A program made the position numbers and the translations under genes. The notes beneath the pieces are model-generated. The model saw nothing but the letters and a program-made list of their open reading frames with translations. It was not told where the DNA came from and ran no database searches. From an uncultured Rubrobacteraceae bacterium (GTDB lineage Bacteria > Actinomycetota > Rubrobacteria > Rubrobacterales > Rubrobacteraceae): a stretch of DNA of 64,000 bases. Below are positions 44,522 through 52,304 of the stretch, one piece after another; positions within the stretch are counted from its first letter, which is position 1, and the number at the start of each line of letters is the position of its first letter. The stretch covers positions 124,001 to 188,000 of the forward strand of contig CADCVE010000001.1 of NCBI GenBank assembly GCA_902806065.1, written 5' to 3'.

Positions 44522-45391
44522 CTAGAAGTTTACGCCGAGTGGGACGAGCGCGTGCTCTTTGCCTTTTGCCTCGACCATCACATCGGCCTCCCTCTCTCCG
44601 AGGGCGTCCACCAGCCGGTTCCAATCGGCGAGATCCACGGAGTATGCGTGGGCGCCGGGCTGCTTCTCGGGGTCCTGGCTGGAGAGGTGTAGCTTGGGAC
44701 GCGTCTCCCGCCTCTCCCAGGTTGGCAAAGAGAGGTCAAGCGCCTCCCCTAGCGTGAGACCGGCCGGGTTCAAACCATGATGAAAGGCATCGGTTATCGT
44801 CGGTATGCCCAGGGCCACGGAGGTCGTGACGATCTCCGGTACCGCCCACACGCGCTCGTCGTTCTCCAGCGCCAGGTACCGGAGGACATCACCCTCGCGC
44901 CGCATCACTTCGATAAAACGCTCGCTAGCGCCAGGCTTGTCCGTGTAGGCGCCGCCCATGTGTAACACGAGCACCGAGTCCGAACTGCCTATAAGGTTGA
45001 GGATGCGGGCCACGTAGCGCAACTCTATCAGGCTGCGTTGCGCCACGTCGGGTTTGGGGCTACCGGGTTGAATGTACTGTCCCGGGTGCATGCTCAGACG
45101 GATGCCAAGCTCCCGCGCGCGCCGGCCGGCGCGCCGCAGCTCGTCCTCGTGCTCTCGCTCCCAGTCGTATGGAAACTCGGGGTGGGAGGCGAATGGGATC
45201 AGGGCCTGCCCCATTCTGAAGAGCGGTATCCCGTGCGCAGCGTTCCACTCCAGAATAGTCTCCAAACCGGCGATGTTCTCCCGAACCAACGCCCGCACCT
45301 TCTCGGTGTCTTGAAGGTTCGCAAGCCGTAGACTCCGGTTGGTCCCCGCCGGTATCGTCAGGTTCTGCGTCGGGTAACCTAGCCGTATCAC
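44522..45391 (-). CDS. uvsE: UV damage endonuclease (UvdE)
   Basis: UvsE/UVDE nicks DNA 5' of UV photoproducts and other lesions. The 289-residue protein has the RLGYPTQNL start and a full set of metal ligands by comparison with the Thermus enzyme: His70 (PFASHP), His102 (SMHPGQY), His144 (LVLHMGG), Glu176 (LALENDERV), Asp201/His204 (TDAFHHG), His235 (KLHLSS) and Glu274 with Lys276 (VMVEAKGKE). All expected residues are present, so activity is likely. The start is GTG 45391 with no strong ribosome-binding site. It fits the radiation-tolerant lifestyle of Rubrobacter. Confidence 0.95.
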   Translation of the reverse strand: MIRLGYPTQNLTIPAGTNRSLRLANLQDTEKVRALVRENIAGLETILEWNAAHGIPLFRMGQALIPFASHPEFPYDWEREHEDELRRAGRRARELGIRLSMHPGQYIQPGSPKPDVAQRSLIELRYVARILNLIGSSDSVLVLHMGGAYTDKPGASERFIEVMRREGDVLRYLALENDERVWAVPEIVTTSVALGIPTITDAFHHGLNPAGLTLGEALDLSLPTWERRETRPKLHLSSQDPEKQPGAHAYSVDLADWNRLVDALGEREADVMVEAKGKEHALVPLGVNF

Positions 45392-45457
45392 GTCAGGATT
45401 TATACAGTGCCTGGCAGACCATTTATGTGTTCTCTATTATTCCTCTCGCGACCCAAC

Positions 45458-45489
45458 AAAAAGCGCCCCATCTTCGTGGAAGGGGCGCT
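45458..45489 (-). terminator. Intrinsic terminator of the dodecin gene
   Basis: On the minus strand AGCGCCCC (45489-45482), a 12-nt loop with inner TTCC/GGAA-type contacts, and GGGGCGCT (45469-45462) are followed by TTTTT (45462-45458). It lies 21 bases after the dodecin stop and is the best classical terminator in the window besides that of rho. Confidence 0.9.
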
Positions 45490-45510
45490 CGACAAAAACA
45501 ACCGTACTAT

Positions 45511-45732
45511 CTAGCCGGGCCGCTCGCCCTCTTCCAGGATGAAGGTGATGGCCATGTTGACCTTGTAGGCCGAGATGTTGCCGTTCTCGTCGATCATTGC
45601 GTTCATGTCCTTGACCCAGGCACTCTCTACGCCTCTCAGAGTGCTCGTGGCGCGCTTGATGCCTACGTTTATGGCATCCTCGAAACTCCGTTCGGAGGTA
45701 GCGCTAAGCTCCATTACGCGGGCTACAGGCAT
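45511..45732 (-). CDS. Dodecin (flavin-binding)
   Basis: A 73-residue dodecin, the small flavin-storage protein that forms a hollow dodecamer. It reads MELSATSERSFEDAINVGIK, then the conserved AWVKDMNAMID and a last strand VNMAITFILEEGE. The Trp in VESAWVKD stacks on flavin in bacterial dodecins. ATG 45732 has AAAGGAG six bases upstream, and a strong terminator follows. It is a single-gene unit. Flavin sequestration would fit a cell with high light and redox stress. Confidence 0.93.
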   Translation of the reverse strand: MPVARVMELSATSERSFEDAINVGIKRATSTLRGVESAWVKDMNAMIDENGNISAYKVNMAITFILEEGERPG

Positions 45733-45844
45733 GGATGCTCCTTTCCTCGTTTTCCCTGGATACTCCTACTACCCTCATAACTGAGCCGCAAACGCTCATC
45801 AAGACGCTTTTATCTTGGTAACCAGACTCTCGGCGACGCGGTGT

Positions 45845-46585
45845 CTACAGAGTAGCGGTCATTAGTATGTCGCTCGTTGGCGCCGGAGAGCCGCCGGAGG
45901 GTTCCACCGTAACGGCGACGGCGTCGGCGCCTTCGAGGGAGCCTTCGATAGGGGCGGCGGCATCACCTCCGTCGCTGGATGTGAAGACGCCAGCAGGTTC
46001 GGGGACGCCATCGCGCAGGAGCCAGGTCTCGTAGACCTCGCCCTCCGGCGTGGAGGGCAGGTTCTCCGCCACCAGGACACCCCGGCCTTCCCCTACTGTT
46101 ACGACTTCACCCTGGACGCCCTCGGCGGGACCCGAACCTTGCAACTGGTACGTCTGGCGGTTCTCCAGCTCGCCTCGCAGGTCCTCGTTGGCGTCACGCA
46201 GCGATGAGTTCCACGCAAACAGCCCGACGAGGGCTAGGACCGCGACTGCGGCGACCGCTGCGGCGGCAAGCCCGCCCGAACCGAAGAGTCCGCGGCGGAG
46301 GGGGGGCGAGCGGCGTAGGGAATCCCGGGGAAAGACCCCGCCGGATGCTTCGATCCCGGCGAACACGTTGTGGCGAAGTTCGGGGGAGGGTTCGTACTCT
46401 TGTGGGGCGAGGGCCAGGAGGCCCGCGATAGAGCCGAGGTCGTCTGCCTCGGCCTGCAGCTCGGGGTGCGCTGCGAGGTAACCCTCGAACTCCCGGCGCT
46501 CGCCCGCTGAGAGAGCACCCAATGCGTAAGCCTCCTTGAGGTCGTCGAAACGCGCGCGCCAAGGTTCGTGTCGGCGTCCGCTCAT
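45845..46585 (-). CDS. RskA-like anti-sigma factor
   Basis: A 246-residue membrane anti-sigma factor. The cytoplasmic N-terminal domain reads DLKEAYALGALSAGERREFE and lacks the Cys pair of zinc anti-sigmas, one helix spans LAAAAVAAVAVLALVGLFAW (near residue 108), and the outer domain has GRGVLVAENLPSTPEGEVYE and VTVEPSGGSPAPTSDILM, as in RskA. The ATG 46585 overlaps the sigma stop by four bases (ATGA), which rules out the longer frame start at 46975. It should hold the upstream SigK-like sigma factor at the membrane until a proteolytic signal. Confidence 0.9.
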   Translation of the reverse strand: MSGRRHEPWRARFDDLKEAYALGALSAGERREFEGYLAAHPELQAEADDLGSIAGLLALAPQEYEPSPELRHNVFAGIEASGGVFPRDSLRRSPPLRRGLFGSGGLAAAAVAAVAVLALVGLFAWNSSLRDANEDLRGELENRQTYQLQGSGPAEGVQGEVVTVGEGRGVLVAENLPSTPEGEVYETWLLRDGVPEPAGVFTSSDGGDAAAPIEGSLEGADAVAVTVEPSGGSPAPTSDILMTATL

Positions 46586-47166
46586 CCTGGTACCTCCAGC
46601 CCGCGGGAGTCGAAGTGCTCCCGGATCTTTTGCAGCCCTAGCCTCATGCGACCCTTGACGGTCCCGAGTGGTAAGCCGAGCAGCTCCGCTATCTCCCTGT
46701 GCGTGTATCCCGAGTAGTAAGCGAGCTCGAGCACCTTGAGTTGCTCCGGGGGCAAAACACGCAAGGCTACCCTGACCTGATCCCGCTGCACGTTGCGCCA
46801 GGTCACGGCGAAGGCCTCGCTCGGCTGTGAATGGGTAGTGGGTTCGATCTTCTCCTGAGTCCTGCGGCGGCTCGCCGATGAACGCAACTGGTCTATGCCG
46901 CGGTTGTGGACAATAGACAGTATCCACGTACGTACACTGCCCCTCTCCGCCCGGTAGCTCCCGGCCGCCCGCCATACGGTTAGGAAGACCTCCTGCACCA
47001 GATCCTCCGCGGCCTGTCGCTCGCCCATCATCCGGTATGCCAGCGAGTACGCCGCCCGGCTGTGCCGGTCGTAGAGACCCGCGAACGCCCCAGCATCCCC
47101 GCCACCAGCCATGGGCATCAAGTCCTCGTCTGCCAGCAGCAGATATTGTCTCCCTTTATCAGCCAT
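46582..47166 (-). CDS. ECF sigma factor (SigK-like)
   Basis: A 194-residue ECF factor. Region 2 holds YDRHSRAAYSLAYRMMGERQ, AEDLVQEVFLTVWRAA and VRTWILSIVHNRGIDQLRS. Region 4 holds LRVLPPEQLKVLELAYYSGY and THREIAELLGLPLGTVKGRM. ATG 47166 is preferred to TTG 47214. The RskA-like partner overlaps its stop, giving a classic sigma/anti-sigma unit like SigK-RskA of mycobacteria. It is divergent from the ferritin-like/sortase genes, which could be among its targets (inference). Confidence 0.9.
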   Translation of the reverse strand: MADKGRQYLLLADEDLMPMAGGGDAGAFAGLYDRHSRAAYSLAYRMMGERQAAEDLVQEVFLTVWRAAGSYRAERGSVRTWILSIVHNRGIDQLRSSASRRRTQEKIEPTTHSQPSEAFAVTWRNVQRDQVRVALRVLPPEQLKVLELAYYSGYTHREIAELLGLPLGTVKGRMRLGLQKIREHFDSRGLEVPG

Positions 47167-47485
47167 ACCTAAGTCTACGTCAACCGTGTCCCCCCAGATC
47201 ACGCGACGAGACAAATAATCGGCAACAGGGATTGCGTTGTTGCGAAACTACCCCGAAACGTTGGGTTTAAGGTTGTTAATATATATTCCATGTTGTTAAT
47301 ATGTGTTTTGTGGTTAGTTCGATATGGGAATGCGTACGCTAGGTAAGAAAGGGGGCTGTGGCTCCTGCGTTGATCCAGACTTTGTGTTGTTTCGTAGACA
47401 GTAAGTGGAAGTGAGCATCCGGAAGGGATCCGGAGAAAAGAGAAAGGGTCTGGAATAGGACCCTGCTAAGAAAGGAGATTTTCGG
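47167..47485. other. Divergent intergenic region between sigma factor and ferritin-like genes
   Basis: About 320 bases, distinctly AT-rich between 47270 and 47310. It holds two 11-bp direct repeats GTTGTTAATAT (47272-47282 and 47292-47302, 20-bp period) and the palindrome AATATATATT (47278-47287). A tandem ATCCGGA repeat lies near 47417-47434. The promoters for both directions must be here. Confidence 0.6.
47272..47302. promoter_or_regulatory. Direct repeats in divergent promoter region
   Basis: Two copies of GTTGTTAATAT start 20 bases apart, roughly two helical turns, placing them on the same DNA face. They may be regulator or sigma-dependent promoter sites. The assignment is inferred from arrangement only. 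Confidence 0.4.
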
Positions 47486-48157
47486 ATGGATGTAGATACA
47501 GGACGTATCTCTCCGGTCGAGTTCGATCGGGAGCACTCGCGTCGCAGCTTCTTGAAGACTGCGGCGTGGGCTACCGCCGCGCTCTCGGCGGCCGGGATCG
47601 GAGGCTTTGCAGCCTCGACCCGTTTCGCCAGCGCGCAGGCTGGTCCTAACTACCCGACCTACCAGGGTCTGGGTGACGCGGCAATCTTCGGGTTCGCCTT
47701 GCAGCTAGAGCGGTTGGAGGGCACGTTCTACGCGCGCGGTGTGGACGCTGGCTTGTTTAGCGGTCCCGCGCTGGCGCAGATAGCGGCCATCAGAGACCAC
47801 GAGATGGCGCACGTGGATGCCATTGCGGGCACCCTCGCAGCTGTCGGCGCGCCGGTCCCGCCACCGCCAGACCTGACCTACCCGCCGGGCACCTTCGACA
47901 GTCCGGGCGCCTTCTTGCAGTTGGCGGCGACCTTCGAGCCGGTTGGTATTGGCGCGTATGGTGGCGCGGCGGCAGCATTGGAGAGCAAGGATCTCCTCGC
48001 GGCGGCGCTCTCTATTCACAACGTGGAGTGCCAGCACAGGGTCGCCATCAACATCCTCAACGGGGTGTTGCCACCAAACAACCTGGCCTTTGAGCCGAGC
48101 CTGCCGTTTGGGGCCGTGGCCGAGGCTGTTGCCCCGTTCGGCGTCACCGCAGGTTAA
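47486..48157 (+). CDS. Tat-exported ferritin-like domain protein
   Basis: A 223-residue protein with a twin-arginine signal (HSRRSFLKTAAWATAALSAA, residues ~18-37) and a ferritin-like four-helix domain of the Ferritin_2 type: AAIFGFALQLERLEGTFYAR, IRDHEMAHVDAIAGTLAAVG and LSIHNVECQHRVAINIL, with Glu and His at carboxylate-bridged metal positions (E..H pairs). It is exported folded with cofactor. ATG 47486 has AAAGGAG eight bases upstream. It is the first of a tandem pair, with the second 20 bases later. The function is unknown, perhaps metal storage or oxidant defence outside the membrane. Confidence 0.9.
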   Translation: MDVDTGRISPVEFDREHSRRSFLKTAAWATAALSAAGIGGFAASTRFASAQAGPNYPTYQGLGDAAIFGFALQLERLEGTFYARGVDAGLFSGPALAQIAAIRDHEMAHVDAIAGTLAAVGAPVPPPPDLTYPPGTFDSPGAFLQLAATFEPVGIGAYGGAAAALESKDLLAAALSIHNVECQHRVAINILNGVLPPNNLAFEPSLPFGAVAEAVAPFGVTAG

Positions 48158-48177
48158 GGGAGGAGATTAAGTAACTT

Positions 48178-48900
48178 ATGGAGAAACAGACAATTAACGT
48201 ACCGGGCGCGGAAGGATTCGCGCAGCCCCGGACGCGGAGGGATTTTTTCAAGGCCCTCGCAGTAGCCGGCGTAGGCGCGGCAGCAGGTACTACCCTGCTT
48301 ACGAGCGAAGCCTTCGCCCAGGGTGGCGGAGATGCGGACATCTTCAACTTCGCCCTTACGCTGGAGTACCTGGAGCGTGACTTTTACCAGAAGGCGCTCG
48401 ATGCCGGAGTCCTCTCCGGAGCGGCCCTCGGCGTCGTGACCAACCTGCGCGATCACGAGCAGGCGCACGTCGACGCCATCACGGCAGCGCTGCAGGGTGC
48501 CGGTGCTACCCCGGTAGCGAACCCCGGGTTCACCTTCCCACCGGAGTCTCTCGCGAGCCAGGCGGGTGTTATAGAGCTGGCTAGCGTTCTAGAGCCCACG
48601 GGCGTAGGGGCTTACCTGGGCGCGGCGCCGATGATCCAGAGTCCAGACCTCCTTGAGGCCGCCGGGACCATCGCCGGTGTCGAGGGTGACCACGTAGTTG
48701 CCATCAAGAACCTCCAGGGCATCGTGCCTCCGGCCAACGTGGCCTTTGCGCAGGCCCTTACCAAGGACCAGGTTCTCGCGGCCATTGCTCCGTTCATGGG
48801 TATGGGCGGCGGCTCTAGCGGTGGCGGCTCCAGCAGCGGCGGCGGTAAGGCCGGCAGTGGCGGCGGACAGCTACCGAAGTCGGGTGGCCCCGGCGCTTAA
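48178..48900 (+). CDS. Tat-exported ferritin-like protein ending in a sortase-like LPKSGG motif
   Basis: A 240-residue paralogue of the preceding gene: twin-arginine signal (QPRTRRDFFKALAVAGVGAA), ferritin-like helices (FALTLEYLERDFYQKALDAG, LRDHEQAHVDAITAALQGAG), then a Ser/Gly-rich linker and LPKSGGPGA at the very C-terminus (residues 232-240). LPKSG is a plausible sortase signal, but the usual hydrophobic helix and basic tail do not follow in any frame. A sortase gene lies 50 bases downstream. ATG 48178 has GGAGGAG upstream. It may be a secreted protein attached to the wall by an unusual route, or the motif may be non-functional. Confidence 0.88.
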   Translation: MEKQTINVPGAEGFAQPRTRRDFFKALAVAGVGAAAGTTLLTSEAFAQGGGDADIFNFALTLEYLERDFYQKALDAGVLSGAALGVVTNLRDHEQAHVDAITAALQGAGATPVANPGFTFPPESLASQAGVIELASVLEPTGVGAYLGAAPMIQSPDLLEAAGTIAGVEGDHVVAIKNLQGIVPPANVAFAQALTKDQVLAAIAPFMGMGGGSSGGGSSSGGGKAGSGGGQLPKSGGPGA

Positions 48901-48949
48901 TAGGCCTGGAGCGTAGAGCCTGAAGCAACTACTACACGTACACAGCTTT

Positions 48950-49723
48950 ATGGGGAGCAGGGCGCTAGCCGCCTTGCTCCTAACTTTGCTGCTCGTTCTC
49001 CCTGCTTGCGGAGGAGGTGCGTCTTCCGAGCAGGACCAGGCACGGGAGAGCGACGGCCAGGAATCCGCTCAGGTGGATCTGTCCGAAGTCACAGGGTCGG
49101 AACCGGGTGAGTCGTGGACGACCGTGCAGGCGGTGAACCCGGAGGATGTTCTTTCGGAAGAGCAGCGCACGGGAGCCCCGAAGTACAGGGACTGGAACGA
49201 GGAGAGCGGAAGCGAGCCGATCCAGTTGCCCTTTGGTACGTCTGCGGGACCTATCCCGGCCGTCAAGCCCTTCAATTTCGGTCGTGACCCCGGTGGTCCC
49301 GAGGACAAGACTCTGTACCTGACTGTCCCCAAACTTGGAATAGAAGACGTGACCGTCTATGACTCTATAGATGAAGAGAAACTCAAACAGAGTACGATCC
49401 ACGTCCCCGCTACGGGTTTTCCGTGGCAGGGCGGAGCGAACGTATACATCGCCGGGCATCGTCTCGGATACCCGGATACGGACTCACTCTACGTGTTCTA
49501 CGACCTCGACAAGCTCGTGGAGGGAGACGAGATCTCTGTAAAAGACACCGCTGGTGACGAGTATGTTTACCGGGTGAAGGAACAGAAGGTCGTAGCGGGC
49601 GACAACATCGAGGTGATGAACGCGGTCCCGGGGGAGTCGATAATTACCTTGCAGACCTGCACCCTTCCGGACTACGTCGACCGCATCGTGGTGCAGGGAG
49701 AGTTGGTAGAGACGAAGGCCTGA
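48950..49723 (+). CDS. Class E-like sortase with lipoprotein signal
   Basis: A 257-residue sortase: catalytic His170 (VYIAGHRLGYP), Cys237 (ITLQTCTLPDY) and Arg245 (DRIVVQG), with the two-proline spacing of actinobacterial class E enzymes. The N-terminus is a lipobox, LLLVLPAC (Cys20), followed by a Gly/Ser/Glu-rich linker. It would be a lipid-anchored enzyme on the outer face, whereas sortases usually have an uncleaved helix. It follows the LPKSGG-ending ferritin-like protein by 50 bases, a likely substrate. The ATG start lacks a strong ribosome-binding site. Confidence 0.9.
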   Translation: MGSRALAALLLTLLLVLPACGGGASSEQDQARESDGQESAQVDLSEVTGSEPGESWTTVQAVNPEDVLSEEQRTGAPKYRDWNEESGSEPIQLPFGTSAGPIPAVKPFNFGRDPGGPEDKTLYLTVPKLGIEDVTVYDSIDEEKLKQSTIHVPATGFPWQGGANVYIAGHRLGYPDTDSLYVFYDLDKLVEGDEISVKDTAGDEYVYRVKEQKVVAGDNIEVMNAVPGESIITLQTCTLPDYVDRIVVQGELVETKA

Positions 49724-49742
49724 GCATCGGGCGCGTCCGGCC

Positions 49743-50639
49743 GTGTCCGTGCTAACATCCTCCATCAGCGGGGACATGACTGGTAGCCGAGGTTTGGAGG
49801 CAACGCTGCGGTTCAGCGTACTGGCGAGCGGCAGTTCGGGCAACGCTACGTATCTGGAAGTCGAGGAACGGGGTTTACTGATCGACGCTGGGCTCTCTTG
49901 CCGGCGTTTGCGGGGACTACTTGCCCGGATCGGGCGGGATCTCCCGGACATCCATGCCGTGTTGGTGACCCACGATCACGCCGACCATACCTCCGGGGTG
50001 CGATCTCTACTGCGCGAACGCAAAGTTCCGCTCTACGCCGCGCCTGGAGTCGCGGAGGTTGTCAAAACCGCTACGCTAGCCGAACCCGGCGAACCCTTGA
50101 ACCTCGAAGGTGGCATCTCGGTGGCCTTCTTCAGAGTACCGCACGACTCCCCGACCTACGGCCTCCATCTCTCCGACGGAGAGCGAAGCATCGCCCTGGC
50201 GACCGACCTCGGCGAAGTGAACCCCGAGACCCTGGATCTCCTGCGCGGTGTGGATGCCCTTGTCCTTGAGGCGAACCACGATACGGACTGGCTCTGGCGT
50301 GGCCCGTACTCGGCGGACCTCAAGCGGCGCGTGGCCTCCTCACGTGGGCACCTCTCCAACCATCAGGCAACAGACGTGGCTCTTGCCCTCGCCTCACACG
50401 GCCTCAAGGACCTAGTCCTCGCCCATCTCTCAGAGAAGAACAACTCTCCCATGCGGGCGACCGGCACGGTGCGCAAGGCGCTCAAAGACGCTGGTTATGG
50501 TGGTATCCGGGTCAAGGCAGCTCTGGCCCGGCATCCAACGCCCTGGGTCGAGGTCGGGCAGCCCATCGAGGAACGGGAGTACGTGTATAAGTACGGGGGC
50601 CAGGCAGGCGCCGCGTCCCGGCTCTTCGAGGTGGAGTAG
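49743..50639 (+). CDS. MBL-fold metallohydrolase (WalJ/YycJ-like)
   Basis: A 298-residue metallo-beta-lactamase fold protein of the YycJ/WalJ group, whose members are 5'-exonuclease-like enzymes. It has ASGSSGNATYLEVEERGLLI at the front, the metal motif LVTHDHADHTSG, DLGEVNPETLDLL and SEKNNSPM near the end. GTG 49743 is the longest start. ATG 49776 is an alternative with a GGGG tract just upstream. It follows the sortase and precedes rlmH, an arrangement also seen near walR operons in Firmicutes. Confidence 0.88.
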   Translation: MSVLTSSISGDMTGSRGLEATLRFSVLASGSSGNATYLEVEERGLLIDAGLSCRRLRGLLARIGRDLPDIHAVLVTHDHADHTSGVRSLLRERKVPLYAAPGVAEVVKTATLAEPGEPLNLEGGISVAFFRVPHDSPTYGLHLSDGERSIALATDLGEVNPETLDLLRGVDALVLEANHDTDWLWRGPYSADLKRRVASSRGHLSNHQATDVALALASHGLKDLVLAHLSEKNNSPMRATGTVRKALKDAGYGGIRVKAALARHPTPWVEVGQPIEEREYVYKYGGQAGAASRLFEVE

Positions 50640-50650
50640 GGCGCCCGGCT

Positions 50651-51124
50651 ATGATCCGCCGCGCCACTGTAGTCGCGGTGGGCTCCGTGAAAGGCTGGCC
50701 CGACGACGGTTGCCGGGACTACCTGAAGAGGCTGCGGCGATACTTTCCGGTAGAGGTCATCGAGGTCCCCGAGGAGGACCTGAACCGGCGCGCCCCCGAA
50801 GAAGTGCTAACCGCCGAAGCGGCGAGATTGGCAAGACGAACCCCCGCCGGCGCGTATGTGATCGCGCTGGACCGGGAGAAAGGCGAGCCTCTCTCCTCGG
50901 AGAAGCTGGCACGGCGGCTGAACTCCCTGGGCCTCTCGGGGCGGAGCCACGTCGCCTTTATCCTCGGCGGGCCGTTAGGGCTCTCCCCGGATATGCTCTC
51001 AAAGGCGGATGCCCGCGTCTCTTTCGGCACCGTTACGCTGCCGCACGCACTGGCGCGGGTCGTTCTCCTGGAGCAGTTATACCGGGCGGCGAAGATAAAC
51101 CGTGGTGAGAAGTACCACTGGTAG
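50651..51124 (+). CDS. rlmH: 23S rRNA (pseudouridine1915-N3) methyltransferase
   Basis: A 157-residue SPOUT methyltransferase. RlmH hallmarks are YVIALDREKGEPLSSEKLAR, VAFILGGPLGLSPDML and the C-terminal knot LPHALARVVLLEQLYRAAKI, ending RGEKYHW. It methylates Psi1915 in helix 69 of 23S rRNA. ATG 50651 lies 11 bases after the MBL-fold gene, so the two are probably co-transcribed. Length is normal. Confidence 0.96.
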   Translation: MIRRATVVAVGSVKGWPDDGCRDYLKRLRRYFPVEVIEVPEEDLNRRAPEEVLTAEAARLARRTPAGAYVIALDREKGEPLSSEKLARRLNSLGLSGRSHVAFILGGPLGLSPDMLSKADARVSFGTVTLPHALARVVLLEQLYRAAKINRGEKYHW

Positions 51125-51229
51125 ACGGAGACCTTCGCCGGTTTATGCTTGCCGTACAGACTGGCGTTTCCGAGGGCGCAAAGGATCAGGTACGTACTGA
51201 TGGTACCCGGCCTTCTCGGACTGGTTTCG

Positions 51230-51922
51230 CTAGCGAGTGCGGAAGTAGTCTTCGATACCGACCTTCAGGGCCTCGGCTATCTGCTGCTGCCGGGCTCCGC
51301 CGCCCTCGGAGAGGAGACGCCCCTCGTCGCGGTTGGTAATGAACACGGTCTCCGCGATGGTCGCGGGCATGTTGCTCTTGAGCAGCACTCCCGAGGCGTA
51401 CTGGTAAGGCGTCCTGGTGGCGATGGGGCTCGTACCCGTAGCCGCTGGCAAGGTCCGGAGTCCGTCGAACACGCGTAGGGCCAGTTCCTTGTCCTTCTGC
51501 CACTTGCCGTACAGGGTGTTTGTATAGTCTGTGTTGGGGTTCGTCGAGCCGTTCATGTGGATCGAGACAAGGACGTTGGCCCCAGTGGTGTTGGCGAAGA
51601 CGTAGCGGTCGTTGTTGGAGAGGGTCTGATCTCCGGTGCGCGTCATGTAGACCGTGGCGCCCGAAGCTTCCAGAAAGGCCTTCAGCCTATAGGCTACATC
51701 TAGGTTTTGGTCCTTCTCCTTGAGGTTGTACGAGGTGTTCGAGGCTCCGGGATCGCTCCCGCCATGACCGGCATCCAGCACCACTTTTTTCCCTGCCAGA
51801 GATCCCGTGGTTGTCGTCTGTGCCTCGGCACTGGGAGCTGAAAACGTCACGACTAGAAGGCTCGCGGCAAAGACCGCCGCGAGGACCACCACCCATACCC
51901 TCATGAAACGTATCTTCGCCAT
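51230..51922 (-). CDS. N-acetylmuramoyl-L-alanine amidase (Amidase_3), exported
   Basis: A 230-residue exported zinc amidase that cleaves the lactyl-Ala bond of peptidoglycan. The signal peptide is VWVVVLAAVFAASLLVVTFS with a likely site after AEA. Zinc ligands and catalytic residues: VLDAGHGGSDPGAS (His), NLKEKDQNLDVAYRLKAFLE (Glu), VSIHMNGS (His) and the final ETVFITNRDEG (Glu). The fold is complete with no cell-wall-binding domain. It is convergent with rlmH and divergent from the DUF3006 gene. Confidence 0.93.
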   Translation of the reverse strand: MAKIRFMRVWVVVLAAVFAASLLVVTFSAPSAEAQTTTTGSLAGKKVVLDAGHGGSDPGASNTSYNLKEKDQNLDVAYRLKAFLEASGATVYMTRTGDQTLSNNDRYVFANTTGANVLVSIHMNGSTNPNTDYTNTLYGKWQKDKELALRVFDGLRTLPAATGTSPIATRTPYQYASGVLLKSNMPATIAETVFITNRDEGRLLSEGGGARQQQIAEALKVGIEDYFRTR

Positions 51923-52082
51923 GTTTCTCCCTCGGTAGAGCGGAGCAGAAGACCTCCGCCTTGAACAGCATTACCGTACAACTTATCCTGGTAGGGAGGA
52001 TGGCGCAATACCTCGCGAATGGCAATTCTCCAAAGGGCCGGGTGTGAGTAGCTCGCGCACGAAAAAGCGGTAACATACGCGC

Positions 52083-52304
52083 ATGCGGGTGCAATTAGAC
52101 AGGTTCGAGGACAATAGCATGGCTGTGTTGATGCTCTATCCGGAGGGTAGGCGGAGCTTCGACGTACCGCGGGAGTTGCTGCCGGATGGTTCGCGGTCGG
52201 GGGACGTCTTCGAGGTGAGCTTTACGCACGACCGGCGGGAGACCGGACGAATAGCGGCGGAGAACAAGAGCCTGTTGGATGAGCTTCTGAGGCGGGATGG
52301 CTAG
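52083..52304 (+). CDS. DUF3006 small protein
   Basis: A 73-residue protein with the DUF3006 pattern VQLDRFEDNSMAVLMLYPEG, RSFDVPRELLPDGSRSGDVF and a Lys/Leu-rich end. DUF3006 is of unknown function; members often sit beside MBL-fold or DNA-related genes. ATG 52083 has only a weak upstream ribosome-binding site. Its stop overlaps the start of argS by eight bases, so it is translated in the argS operon. Confidence 0.82.
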   Translation: MRVQLDRFEDNSMAVLMLYPEGRRSFDVPRELLPDGSRSGDVFEVSFTHDRRETGRIAAENKSLLDELLRRDG

